This document shows positions 35,117 through 43,147 of a stretch of DNA of 64,000 bases, piece by piece. The DNA is taken from positions 1 through 64,000 of the forward strand of contig JAFQIA010000008.1 of NCBI GenBank assembly GCA_017397725.1. The letters are read 5' to 3'. The notes under the pieces were generated by a model. That model had not been told where the DNA came from. It saw only the letters and a program-made list of their open reading frames with translations, and did not search any database. The stretch is from Clostridia bacterium. GTDB lineage: Bacteria; Bacillota; Clostridia; Monoglobales; Monoglobaceae. The first letter of the stretch is position 1; each line of letters starts with the position of its first letter. The position numbers were made by a program, and so were the translations under genes.

Positions 35117-36439
35117 ATGAATATAAAAGCAATAAAAACCGTATATGGGAAAAAACCGATGCAGGCGTGCGATGCAGTATCAGCTTGCGGCGATGTCGAA
35201 AGAGAAGGATCGCTTATTAGTATTTTTCCGGATATTGAATATCAGGAAATCAAAGGATTTGGAGGAGCGTTCACCGAAGCGGCTTCTAACACCTTGGAGC
35301 AACTGAGCAAAGAGAACCGAGAAACCATACTGAAGTTGTATTTTGATACCAAAGAGGGTATCGGGTACAATTTCGGTCGGGTACATATAAATAGCTGCGA
35401 TTTTTCTTTGGGGAACTATACCTATGTAGAGGAAGGGGATGAAACCCTTGCAACCTTTGACATAAGCAGAGAAGAAAAATCCGTGATTCCTATGATTCAG
35501 GATGCCAAGAAATACAATGAAATTGAATTATTTGCATCCCCTTGGAGCCCGCCGGCCTATATGAAAACCACAGGTCAGATGAATCGGGGCGGGAAATTGA
35601 AGCCGGAATATTTTGACCTGTGGGCATCTTACTATGTGAAATTCATCGAGGAATACAAGAAAAACGGCATTGATATTGGGATGATTTCGGTACAAAACGA
35701 GCCCAAGGCGGCGCAAACCTGGGATTCCTGTCTTTATACTGCAGAGGAGGAACGGGATTTTGTCAAAAATTATCTTGGTAAAAAGATGCAGGATATTGGC
35801 GTGAAAATCTTATTCTGGGATCACAACAAAGAAAGAGTTGTACAGCGAGCAAAGGTTATGCTTAATGATGCGGAGGCTGCAAAATATATCTATGGCATTG
35901 CAATGCATTGGTATAGCGGCGACCATTTTGAGCAGCTTGAAATGTTCCATAAGTTGTTCCCGCAAAAAGAGATTGTTTTCTCCGAGGGTTGTTATGAATA
36001 CAGTCTTGGAGAATCTGACACCGTAAAAATCGGAGAGAAATATGCCCACGATATGATTGGAAATTTCAACAACTACTGCAACATCTTCTGTGACTGGAAT
36101 CTGCTCCTGAATGAAAAGGGTGGCCCCAACCATGTGGGAAATTTCTGTGATGCGCCCATTATGGCGGACACGCAAAATGACAAGGTTTATATTCACGATT
36201 CTTACTATTACATCGGGCATTTCAGCAAATTTGTCCAAAAGGGTGCCAAGAGAATCGGAAGCAGCAAATGGACGGCGGATTTGGATACGGTTTCCTTCAA
36301 AAATCCTGACGGAAAAATAGTATCTGTGGTGTTGAATGCTACCGACCAAGAAAAATCGTTTTGTTTTGATCTTGAAGGAAAAATGCTGGAAACAAAACTG
36401 GAAGCACATTCGATTGCTACATATATTTTTGAAGTTTAG
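35117..36439 (+). CDS. GH30 family glycoside hydrolase, cytosolic
   Basis: 440 residues, no signal peptide. TIM barrel with side beta-domain, as in glucosylceramidase-type GH30 enzymes. Acid/base Glu195 in VQNEPKAAQTW and nucleophile Glu290 in VFSEGC; the N-terminal motif IKGFGGAFTEAA is diagnostic. The C-terminal beta-domain ends SIATYIF. AGGAGGA sets the ATG at 35117; ATG at 35099 is upstream of it. It would hydrolyse beta-linked glucose, xylose or fucose from imported oligosaccharides. It complements GH65: alpha-bonds by phosphorolysis, beta-bonds by hydrolysis. Confidence 0.93.
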   Translation: MNIKAIKTVYGKKPMQACDAVSACGDVEREGSLISIFPDIEYQEIKGFGGAFTEAASNTLEQLSKENRETILKLYFDTKEGIGYNFGRVHINSCDFSLGNYTYVEEGDETLATFDISREEKSVIPMIQDAKKYNEIELFASPWSPPAYMKTTGQMNRGGKLKPEYFDLWASYYVKFIEEYKKNGIDIGMISVQNEPKAAQTWDSCLYTAEEERDFVKNYLGKKMQDIGVKILFWDHNKERVVQRAKVMLNDAEAAKYIYGIAMHWYSGDHFEQLEMFHKLFPQKEIVFSEGCYEYSLGESDTVKIGEKYAHDMIGNFNNYCNIFCDWNLLLNEKGGPNHVGNFCDAPIMADTQNDKVYIHDSYYYIGHFSKFVQKGAKRIGSSKWTADLDTVSFKNPDGKIVSVVLNATDQEKSFCFDLEGKMLETKLEAHSIATYIFEV

Positions 36440-36483
36440 AGATCCATTCAAAAAGAATAGCGTTCATAAGGAGAGGTATTGTG

Positions 36484-37161
36484 ATGAACGAACAAGCAGT
36501 ATATATTCTTAGAATTATTTTAGCAGGTATTTGTGGAATCATCATAGGCATGGAGCGCAAGAACAGGTCTAAGGAGGCCGGCGTACGCACGCACTTTGTG
36601 GTTGCATGCGGTGCGGCACTGATGATGATTGTATCCAAATACGCATTCTTTGATGTCATACAAGGCAGTGTGTTTGGAAACGCCGAGGTGCGACTTGACC
36701 CCTCCCGTGTTTCCTCTACGATAGCCAGCGGGATTGGATTCCTTGGTGCAGGAATGATTTTTGTGCATAAAAATACCGTTACCGGATTGACAACAGCAGC
36801 GGGGATTTGGGCAACCTCAGGCGTTGGAATGGCAATTGGCGCAGGGATGTATGGCGTCGGCATCGGCGCAGCGATTGTTATTTTGATCGCACAGCTTATC
36901 TTGCATATGAATTTTAGCAGAAATAAGAATGTCAATGTTAAAATTTTAAGCGTGAAAGACGTAACGGAAAAAAATTTCCAGAGGGTTATTGCAAAAGAGT
37001 TTGATGAAAAAAACATAAGCATCTTAAATGTTTCTATTGATAATACTGATGAGAATAGCGGAAGAAGTTATATATTTAAAATTGAAATGCCAAATTCAAT
37101 CAATGAAGATGAAATTATTGATTTAATAAGTTATAAGAGCTCAATAAAGGCAATTCAATAA
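36484..37161 (+). CDS. MgtC/SapB family membrane protein
   Basis: 225 residues. Four to five membrane helices in residues 5-140 with the family motifs GIERK-like IIIGMERKNRSKEAGVRTH and GIGFLGAGMIF, LTTAAGIWATSGVGMAIG, then a soluble ACT-like C-terminus of about 80 residues. The family is linked to Mg2+ limitation and membrane energetics; the reaction is not settled. GTG at 36481 immediately before the ATG is also a possible start behind AAGGAGAGG. It lies 44 bp after GH30. Confidence 0.9.
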   Translation: MNEQAVYILRIILAGICGIIIGMERKNRSKEAGVRTHFVVACGAALMMIVSKYAFFDVIQGSVFGNAEVRLDPSRVSSTIASGIGFLGAGMIFVHKNTVTGLTTAAGIWATSGVGMAIGAGMYGVGIGAAIVILIAQLILHMNFSRNKNVNVKILSVKDVTEKNFQRVIAKEFDEKNISILNVSIDNTDENSGRSYIFKIEMPNSINEDEIIDLISYKSSIKAIQ

Positions 37162-37235
37162 GGTGCGACTGAACAGAAACAGAAATAGTAGGGTAATCAG
37201 ATATTTAGCAAATACACTTTGCGAGGAGGAAAATT

Positions 37236-37886
37236 ATGACAACCTTAATTTTAATAAGACATGGTGAAAGCGAGGCAAATCGGCAGGGTGTTTTTTCAGG
37301 ACAAAATGATCCGGATTTACAAAGCAAAGGTCTTAAGCAGGCTCAATTAACGGCAAAATATATTGCGGATAACTATAAGGTTGATAAAATATACTCGAGT
37401 GACTTGCGTCGGGCCTATAAAACGGCTGTGTGCCTTGCGGCAATATTAGATTTAGAAGTTATATCTGAGCAGAACCTTCGCGAAATCAATGCCGGAGCAT
37501 GGGAAGGTATGAAATTTGAGGATTTAATTTTAACATATCCGGAAGAGTTTGATATGTGGCTATATCATATAGGTCGCGCAGGATGTGTTGGTGGAGAAAC
37601 CGTCGAACAGCTTGGCAACAGAACAATGAGTGCACTTACCAAAATTGCTAACGAACATAATGGAAAAACTGTTGTAATAGCTACCCACGCTACACCTATA
37701 CGGGCCGCACAAAGCCTTATAGAAAGTGGTTCGTTAGAGAAAATGGAAAATATACCTTGGGTATCCAATGCCTCGGTATCTGTTTTTGAATACCACAATG
37801 ATTCTTGGAAGGTTATTGAAGTAAACAGAGATGAACATTTATTTGACCTAAAAACCGTATTACCCACACGGAAAAGTGAGATCTAG
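37236..37886 (+). CDS. Histidine phosphatase family protein (phosphoglycerate mutase-like)
   Basis: 216 residues. LIRHGESEAN at 6-15 carries the phosphorylated His; Arg and second His lie in SSDLRRAYKTA and IATHATPIR; the Glu pair region is NLREINAGAWEG. Such enzymes dephosphorylate small metabolites (alpha-ribazole-P, sugar phosphates) or interconvert phosphoglycerates; the length and lack of the mutase-specific insert favour a phosphatase. It has its own GAGGAGG site after a 74-bp gap and is the last gene before the tRNA boundary, followed by a strong terminator. Confidence 0.9.
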   Translation: MTTLILIRHGESEANRQGVFSGQNDPDLQSKGLKQAQLTAKYIADNYKVDKIYSSDLRRAYKTAVCLAAILDLEVISEQNLREINAGAWEGMKFEDLILTYPEEFDMWLYHIGRAGCVGGETVEQLGNRTMSALTKIANEHNGKTVVIATHATPIRAAQSLIESGSLEKMENIPWVSNASVSVFEYHNDSWKVIEVNRDEHLFDLKTVLPTRKSEI

Positions 37887-37913
37887 AAGATAAGTGTCTC
37901 CTATTTTTGAAAC

Positions 37914-37950
37914 ACAAAAAACCGCAGTGAAATTCACTGCGGTTTTTTGT
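37914..37950. terminator. Bidirectional terminator next to tRNA-Ser
   Basis: ACAAAAAACCGCAGTGAA pairs with TTCACTGCGGTTTTTTGT almost without loop. It ends the histidine phosphatase message on the plus strand and the tRNA transcript on the minus strand. Confidence 0.9.
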
Positions 37951-38042
37951 TGGCGGAGAAGGAGGGATTTGAACCCTCGCGCCGCTTTCGCGACCTACAC
38001 CCTTAGCAGGGGCGCCTCTTCGGCCGACTTGAGTACTTCTCC
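37951..38042 (-). tRNA. tRNA-Ser (anticodon GCU)
   Basis: 92 bases with encoded CCA. Acceptor GGAGAAG pairs with CTTCTCC; the anticodon loop CTGCTAA gives GCU (anticodon at plus 38005-38007); a long variable arm (GTCGCGAAAGCGGC region) marks a class II tRNA; the T arm is GAGGGTTCAAATCCCTC. Reads AGC/AGU codons. Its 3' end is duplicated at 2624-2639. Confidence 0.95.
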
Positions 38043-38077
38043 GAATTTGAAAATAATATAAAATTGTGAAGAAAAAG

Positions 38078-38164
38078 TGGCGGAGAGGCAGAGATTCGAA
38101 CTCTGGGTGCTTTCGCATCACTAGTTTTCAAGACTAGCTCCTTAAACCACTCGGACACCTCTCC
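38078..38164 (-). tRNA. tRNA-Ser (anticodon UGA)
   Basis: 87 bases with encoded CCA. Acceptor GGAGAGG pairs with CCTCTCC; anticodon loop CTTGAAA gives UGA; variable arm GATGCGAAAGCACC; T arm CAGAGTTCGAATCTCTG. First gene of the minus-strand tRNA pair, 35 bp from tRNA-Ser(GCU). Confidence 0.96.
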
Positions 38165-38198
38165 AAGCACAACTGTGCCGCATCGGTGCGACTTAAAA

Positions 38199-38227
38199 AG
38201 TATAGCACGATGCCATTGGAATGTCAA
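38199..38227 (-). promoter_or_regulatory. Promoter for the tRNA-Ser pair
   Basis: Minus strand TTGACA (38227-38222), 17-bp spacer, TATACT (38204-38199), 34 bp before the tRNA-Ser(UGA) 5' end. Near-consensus, as expected for stable RNA. Confidence 0.88.
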
Positions 38228-38339
38228 GCTTTTTTTGGAAATTTTTCATATAAAAATGCGTTGTATTTTAGGTTTCGTCAAATGTACAAAAAAACTTACA
38301 AAAGAATTAGAGAATTTCAAAAAAATTTAGAAAAAGCAC

Positions 38340-38368
38340 TTGCTTTTTTATTCACACTGGTTTAAAAT
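38340..38368 (+). promoter_or_regulatory. Candidate promoter for the M23 peptidase gene
   Basis: TTGCTT, 17-bp spacer, TAAAAT. The same two hexamers and spacing precede the aminotransferase gene at 54365-54393. Nothing else is seen between 38228 and 38437 apart from AT-rich DNA. Confidence 0.65.
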
Positions 38369-38437
38369 TAGAATATCTGTAATATAAATTTAATATGCGT
38401 TCTCGCATAGAAAATTGGAACGAGTGGAGATGGAATC

Positions 38438-39037
38438 TTGCTTTATTATTACAGAGAAAAACAAGTAGGAAAAAGATTGGCCTTAAATTTACTAAAAGGG
38501 TCATTTCTCTTCGGTCTGGCAATTTCTCTTGTGATAGCCATGAATGATACAACCCAAGCGGGAAAGAGCACAGCAGTGGAAGCTACGCCGCCTGTGATAG
38601 AGGTACAAGGACCTTTAGAACGGTTTGGACCTAAGCTGACAGTTGTTTCGGCGAGAGATTTTTTTACAGAACCCGCACAGGGGGTTTTGACCTCAGAGTA
38701 TGGAGAACGATGGGGAAGAAACCATAGCGGCATTGACATTGGCGGAGAGGATGGCAGTAACATTCTTGCGGCAGACGGCGGGACGATTTCCTTTGCTGGA
38801 TGGGTGGAAGGATACGGAAATTATTTATCTATCGACCACGGTAATGGATTTGAAACAGCCTATGCTCATTGTAGCGAACTACTTGTTGCGCAAGGTGAGG
38901 TGGTTTCTCAAGGGCAGGTAATTGCCTATATGGGAAACACCGGAAACAGTACCGGGCCGCATCTGCATTTTGAAGTGAAGAGAGAGGGCGTATTCCAAGA
39001 CCCATTGGATTATGTCCTATATGAAAAAGCTTTTTAG
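38438..39037 (+). CDS. M23 family peptidase (LytM-type, membrane anchored)
   Basis: 199 residues. One membrane helix at about 18-36, a short linker, then a LytM zinc peptidase domain: NHSGIDIGGEDG (first His and Asp ligands), the AYAHCS strand, and GPHLHFEVK (HxH). It would cut peptidoglycan cross-links or act in spore-wall/ sporulation signalling like SpoIIQ-type proteins. The start is TTG: GTGGAG sits 8 bp before it and no ATG/GTG is available in frame before the helix. It lies 21 bp upstream of a WalR-like regulator, whose known regulon is wall hydrolases. Confidence 0.88.
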   Translation: MLYYYREKQVGKRLALNLLKGSFLFGLAISLVIAMNDTTQAGKSTAVEATPPVIEVQGPLERFGPKLTVVSARDFFTEPAQGVLTSEYGERWGRNHSGIDIGGEDGSNILAADGGTISFAGWVEGYGNYLSIDHGNGFETAYAHCSELLVAQGEVVSQGQVIAYMGNTGNSTGPHLHFEVKREGVFQDPLDYVLYEKAF

Positions 39038-39058
39038 AAAATTCCGGGGGTGGAAGAA

Positions 39059-39751
39059 ATGGGAAAGAAAATTTTGGTTGTGGATGATGAGAAGAGCATT
39101 GTAGATATTCTGAAATTGAATTTGCAAAACGAGGGTTATACAGTTTTTGAGGCGTATGACGGCGAGGAAGCCTTGGAAAAGGCATCCAGCGTGGATCCGG
39201 ATTTGATTCTTCTGGATGTGATGCTTCCGAAACTGGATGGTTTTTCTGTCTGCAAAAAGATCAGAGAAACCTCGTCTGTACCGATTTTGATGATTACTGC
39301 AAGAGAGGAAGAGGTTGACAAGGTGCTTGGTCTGGAACTGGGCGCAGATGACTATGTAACCAAACCCTTCAGCGTACGGGAGCTGTTGGCGCGAATCAAG
39401 GCAAATATGCGCCGGACAGAGCTTGAGGCAACCCAGCCTGAAGGAGATAGTGACATTGTTGATGTTGGCTGTTTCCGTCTGGACTGCAATCGTTATGAGC
39501 TTTATAAGAACGGAAAGCTGATTGACCTGACGGTACGGGAATTTGAATTGATTAAGTTCCTGTCTGCACAACCCAATAAAATCTATTCCCGAAAAGCACT
39601 CCTTGAATATGTTTGGGATTATGAGTATTACGGTGATGTTCGTACGGTAGATGTTACCGTTCGCCGTGTTCGTGAAAAGGTGGAGGACGATCCCTCTCAG
39701 CCGCGGCACATTATGACCAAGCGTGGCGTTGGTTATTACTTTGCAATCTAA
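39059..39751 (+). CDS. OmpR-family response regulator, WalR/YycF-like
   Basis: 230 residues. Receiver domain with acidic pair Asp9/Asp10, phospho-acceptor Asp53 in LLDVMLP, switch Thr and Lys102 in VTKPF; winged-helix domain from about 130 (LTVREFELIKFL, VDVTVRRVREK). Sequence and neighbourhood resemble WalR. A GTG at 39050 is in frame, but GGGGGTGG favours the ATG at 39059. No histidine kinase follows; rlmH is next, which in many Firmicutes closes the walRK operon. Confidence 0.88.
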   Translation: MGKKILVVDDEKSIVDILKLNLQNEGYTVFEAYDGEEALEKASSVDPDLILLDVMLPKLDGFSVCKKIRETSSVPILMITAREEEVDKVLGLELGADDYVTKPFSVRELLARIKANMRRTELEATQPEGDSDIVDVGCFRLDCNRYELYKNGKLIDLTVREFELIKFLSAQPNKIYSRKALLEYVWDYEYYGDVRTVDVTVRRVREKVEDDPSQPRHIMTKRGVGYYFAI

Positions 39752-39754
39752 AGC

Positions 39755-39784
39755 AAAAGCCAAACTCAAACGAGTTTGGCTTTT
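39755..39784 (+). terminator. Terminator after the response regulator
   Basis: AAAAGCCAAACTC - AAAC - GAGTTTGGCTTTT, 13-bp perfect stem, 4 bp after the stop. The T run is short, so rlmH may still be reached by read-through. Confidence 0.82.
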
Positions 39785-39801
39785 CTTATCCAGGAGGATG
39801 T

Positions 39802-40284
39802 ATGCTGAATATTACAGTGATTTGCGTTGGAAAAATCAAAGAAAAATATTTTACCGATGCGATTTTGGAATACAAAAAAAGATTGGGTAGATATTGTAAA
39901 TTAGATCTTGTGGAGGTTCCGGACGAGCCAACGCCGGACAACCCGTCTCCAAGAGAAAAGGAATTGGTTCTTGAAAAAGAAGGGGAAAGGATTTTGAAAA
40001 AAATCCCCGATTCTGCTCATGTGACTGCTCTTTGTATTGAGGGAAAACAACTGTCCTCAGAGGCTTTGGCAGAAAATATTTCTATCCTGGCATCCTCCGG
40101 TGTCAGTCATCGGGCGTTTATTATCGGTGGGTCTATGGGACTGAGTGATGCAGTCAAACGACGTGCAGATATGAAGTTGAGTTTTTCTCCGATGACCTTT
40201 CCCCATCAGTTGATGCGGGTGATTTTGCTGGAACAAATTTATCGAGCATTCAATATCAGTCAGGGCGGAAAATATCATAAATAG
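39802..40284 (+). CDS. rlmH: 23S rRNA (pseudouridine1915-N3)-methyltransferase
   Basis: 160 residues, standard length. SPOUT-class knotted methyltransferase acting on the assembled 70S ribosome at helix 69. Motifs: ITVICVGKIKEKY start, FIIGGSMGLS SAM-binding loop, and the C-terminal LSFSPMTFPHQLMRVIL and YRAFNISQGGKYHK. ATG follows CAGGAGG. The neighbour order regulator-rlmH is discussed in the findings. Confidence 0.96.
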   Translation: MLNITVICVGKIKEKYFTDAILEYKKRLGRYCKLDLVEVPDEPTPDNPSPREKELVLEKEGERILKKIPDSAHVTALCIEGKQLSSEALAENISILASSGVSHRAFIIGGSMGLSDAVKRRADMKLSFSPMTFPHQLMRVILLEQIYRAFNISQGGKYHK

Positions 40285-40297
40285 GCAGGTGGGCAAG

Positions 40298-40969
40298 ATG
40301 AGAAAGAGAAGGATCCTCATTTGTGGGATTGTCCTTGTTTTTTGTTTGGTGATGGCGTGGGTGGATGGTGTCATTCAGGCGAACTATTTTCAAAAATCTG
40401 CAATCAAGCTGATTTTGTTTTTGGTGTTTCCGGCAATCTATGCACTTTATGACAAACAACTTGCCATTCGCTCTTTATTTTATCCCAAACGAGAGGGGTT
40501 TCGTTTGGCAATTCCTTTGGCAGTTGGGGTTTATGCAGTGATACTGGGTGGATATTTTCTATGCAAAGACGTGTTTGATTTTTCGGGAATTACACGGTCT
40601 TTGACTGAAAATATCGGCGTTACCGGTAGCAATTTTCTATTTGTGTCGTTATATATTTCCTTTGTCAACTCTCTATTGGAGGAGTTTTTCTTTCGTGGCT
40701 TTGCCTTTTTGACTTTGCAGCGTAGCGTAGGGAAAAGATTTGCCTATCTGTTTAGCGCTACTGCATTTACACTTTATCATATTGCGATGATGATTGGTTG
40801 GTTTTCCATAGAACTTTTCCTCTTGGTTCTGGCGGGCTTGTTCATTGGAGGTTTGCTGCTAAACTATCTCAATGACAAAGGCCAGACGGTGTATCCGTCT
40901 TGGTTGGTGCATATGTTTGCAAACTTTGCTATCAATACCATTGGTTTTGTGTTATTTGGAATCCTGTAA
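40298..40969 (+). CDS. CPBP family intramembrane metalloprotease
   Basis: 223 residues, six or more membrane helices. CAAX-protease/bacteriocin-processing motifs: EEFFFRGFAF (motif 1 with the Glu pair), FTLYHIAMM (motif 2 His), and HMFANFAIN (motif 3 His/Asn). Function in bacteria ranges from self-immunity to membrane protein processing; nothing nearby decides. GTG at 40289 also fits, but AGGTGGG favours the ATG at 40298. Confidence 0.88.
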   Translation: MRKRRILICGIVLVFCLVMAWVDGVIQANYFQKSAIKLILFLVFPAIYALYDKQLAIRSLFYPKREGFRLAIPLAVGVYAVILGGYFLCKDVFDFSGITRSLTENIGVTGSNFLFVSLYISFVNSLLEEFFFRGFAFLTLQRSVGKRFAYLFSATAFTLYHIAMMIGWFSIELFLLVLAGLFIGGLLLNYLNDKGQTVYPSWLVHMFANFAINTIGFVLFGIL

Positions 40970-40973
40970 AAAA

Positions 40974-41007
40974 GACTCAGTTTCGTAAGAAACTGAGTCC
41001 TGTTTTT
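40974..41007. terminator. Bidirectional terminator between CPBP and proA
   Basis: GACTCAGTTTC - GTAA - GAAACTGAGTC with a T-rich tail (CTGTTTTT) on the plus strand and AAAA/TTTT flanks on the other, between convergent genes. Confidence 0.88.
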
Positions 41008-42262
41008 ATTCACGAATCTGTCCGGTTCCTTGAATCACATACTTGGATGAAGTCAATTCTGCAAGTCCCATGGGGCCACGGGCGTGAATCTTTTGGGTGC
41101 TGATGCCGATTTCAGCGCCAAAACCAAATTCAAATCCGTCGGTAAATCGGGTGGAGGCATTGACATAGACTGCTGCAGCATCGACCTCGTTTTGGAACTT
41201 TTTTGCTGCCTCTGTATCTTGTGTAATAATTGCCTCGCTGTGTCGGCTGTTATAACGATTGATATGAGCAATGGCATCCTCCAAATTTTCCACAATCTTC
41301 ACGCCAATTTTCAAGTCCAGATACTCGGTGCTCCAGTCTTCTTCCGTTGCCAAAGTGGCAGAGGGGAAGAGGGAACAAACCTTTGCATCCCCCACAATAG
41401 AAACCCCAAAATCAGAGAGATTTTTTAACATATCGGGCAAGAACTCCTTGGCAATATCCTGATGCACCAATAGCTTTTCTTCTGCATTACAAACGGAGGG
41501 GCGTTGAGTTTTTGCATTGATGACAATGCGTTTTGCCATAGACAGGTCTGCAGAGGCATCCACATAGACGTGACAGTTTCCGGTTCCGGTTTCGATGGCG
41601 GGCACGGTCGCGTTTTCCACAACTGCCCGAATCAGTCCCGCTCCGCCTCTTGGGATAATCACATCCAGATACTCGTTCAACCGCATCAATTCCGTTGCGC
41701 TTTCCCGAGAGGTATTTTCAATCAAATTGATACAGCCAACCGGCAAACCGGCGCGATAGCCTGCATTCTGCATCACCTGAACAATGGCACGGTTGGAGCA
41801 AAGCGCCTCTTTGCCGCCGCGAAGAATCACGGCATTTCCGGATTTGATGCAAAGCCCGGCAGCATCGGCGGTGACGTTGGGACGCGCCTCATAGATAATA
41901 CCAATGACCCCCAAAGGAACCCGAACCTTGGTGATGTTCAGCCCGTTGGGACGGACAGTCTTGCTCAAAGCTTCTCCAATCGGGTCAGGCAATGCTGCAA
42001 TTTGCTCGATACCCTCTGCCATAGCCGCAATCCGGGCTTCGGTCAATGCCAGACGGTCCAGCAAGCCTTGATTCATACCGGAGTCTTTTCCTTGTGCTAA
42101 ATCCTTTTCGTTTTCCGCTAAGAGAAATGCAGTTTCATTGCGCAAGGCGCCAGCGATTGCCAGAAGTGCCTGATTTTTTATTTCGGTGGACAGGGTTGCC
42201 AGTTGATAGGATGAGGTCTTGGCAAGCTGTCCTTTTTGGTTTAATTCTTCGATGACTGTCAT
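41006..42262 (-). CDS. proA: Glutamate-5-semialdehyde dehydrogenase
   Basis: 418 residues. NADPH-dependent reduction of gamma-glutamyl phosphate, second step of proline synthesis. Catalytic Cys258 is in TQRPSVCNAEE; the NADP-binding part has GVIGIIYEARPNV and ILRGGKEA. GGAGTGG places the start at the ATG at 42262; a GTG three codons earlier overlaps that site. proB is not adjacent, which is unusual since proBA is normally an operon; proC is at 55647. Confidence 0.95.
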   Translation of the reverse strand: MTVIEELNQKGQLAKTSSYQLATLSTEIKNQALLAIAGALRNETAFLLAENEKDLAQGKDSGMNQGLLDRLALTEARIAAMAEGIEQIAALPDPIGEALSKTVRPNGLNITKVRVPLGVIGIIYEARPNVTADAAGLCIKSGNAVILRGGKEALCSNRAIVQVMQNAGYRAGLPVGCINLIENTSRESATELMRLNEYLDVIIPRGGAGLIRAVVENATVPAIETGTGNCHVYVDASADLSMAKRIVINAKTQRPSVCNAEEKLLVHQDIAKEFLPDMLKNLSDFGVSIVGDAKVCSLFPSATLATEEDWSTEYLDLKIGVKIVENLEDAIAHINRYNSRHSEAIITQDTEAAKKFQNEVDAAAVYVNASTRFTDGFEFGFGAEIGISTQKIHARGPMGLAELTSSKYVIQGTGQIRE

Positions 42263-42290
42263 AAAAACCACTCCGTGTTTTAGATTTTAG

Positions 42291-42319
42291 TTGATTATAG
42301 CACAGTTTTGTGGTATAAT
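42291..42319 (+). promoter_or_regulatory. Promoter for tatD
   Basis: TTGATT, 17-bp spacer, TATAAT, 31 bp before the start codon and divergent from proA. Confidence 0.85.
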
Positions 42320-42350
42320 CAACCGGAAAATATACAAAGGAGAGAAACTC

Positions 42351-43121
42351 ATGTTATTTGATACCCATGCACATTTTGATGACCCGCAGTTTGACGAAGA
42401 CAGAGAACAGGTCATACAAAGTCTTCGGGATTACGGGGTAGGGAATGTAACGAATATTGGCGCAAGTATGGAAACCTCCCGCCAAGCGGTGGCGCTTGCT
42501 AATCAATATGATTTTATTTATGCGACAGTCGGTGTGCATCCCGGAGAGGTTGATGAACTCACCGAGCAGGATATGCAGGAACTGAAAAATTTGGTACTGA
42601 ACAATCCTAAGGTTCGTGCTATCGGAGAGATTGGCTTGGATTATCATTATGAGGATGCAGATCCGGACGAACAACAGTTTTGGTTCCGCAGACAGCTAAA
42701 GCTTGCAGAGGAACTTTCTATGCCGGTGGTGATTCACGATAGAGATTCCAAAGGAAAATGTATCGAGATTTTGGAAGAAATGGATGTGCGAAACGGTGTG
42801 ATGCATTGTTTTTCCGGTAGTGCAGAAACTGCAAGAAAGTTGGTAGATATGGGATTTATGATTTCCTTTACTGGTGTGCTAACATTCAAGAATGCACGGC
42901 GGGCGGTGGAAGCGTGTCAGGCAGTTCCTTTGGAACGATTGATGGTGGAAACTGATTGCCCCTATATGGCGCCGGAACCCCATCGGGGAACAAGAAACTT
43001 CAGTGGATATGTCAAATATGTTGCAGAAAAAATGGCAGAAATCAAAGGCGTTTCTTATGAAGAAATTGTCCGGATTACTACCGAAAATGCGATGCGTTTT
43101 TATCAAATAAAAAATGTCTAA
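42351..43121 (+). CDS. tatD: TatD family metal-dependent hydrolase (DNase)
   Basis: 256 residues, TIM-barrel amidohydrolase relative. Metal motifs DTHAHFDD at 4-11, GVHPGEVDEL, IGEIGLDYHY, VIHDRDSKGK, HCFSGSAE and VETDCPYM. The family has 3'-5' exonuclease/DNase activity linked to repair and D-aminoacyl clearing. The 20 codons upstream of this ATG are in frame, but contain the promoter and lack a ribosome site, while AAAGGAG precedes the ATG at 42351. Confidence 0.95.
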   Translation: MLFDTHAHFDDPQFDEDREQVIQSLRDYGVGNVTNIGASMETSRQAVALANQYDFIYATVGVHPGEVDELTEQDMQELKNLVLNNPKVRAIGEIGLDYHYEDADPDEQQFWFRRQLKLAEELSMPVVIHDRDSKGKCIEILEEMDVRNGVMHCFSGSAETARKLVDMGFMISFTGVLTFKNARRAVEACQAVPLERLMVETDCPYMAPEPHRGTRNFSGYVKYVAEKMAEIKGVSYEEIVRITTENAMRFYQIKNV

Positions 43122-43146
43122 GGTAGAATTACCTTAGACATTTTTT
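43111..43146. terminator. Bidirectional terminator between tatD and nrdD
   Basis: AAAAATGTCTAAGGTA - GAAT - TACCTTAGACATTTTTT; the left arm contains the tatD stop codon. T runs on both strands serve the two convergent genes. Confidence 0.9.
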
Positions 43147-43147
43147 G

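Noticed and set aside
38003-38227. Small minus-strand frame across the tRNA-Ser genes
   Set aside because: It runs through tRNA-Ser(UGA) and part of tRNA-Ser(GCU), which explain the sequence.
42291-42350. Twenty extra codons upstream of tatD
   Set aside because: This stretch contains the TTGATT-17-TATAAT promoter and lacks a ribosome site; the protein starts at MLFDTHAHF.
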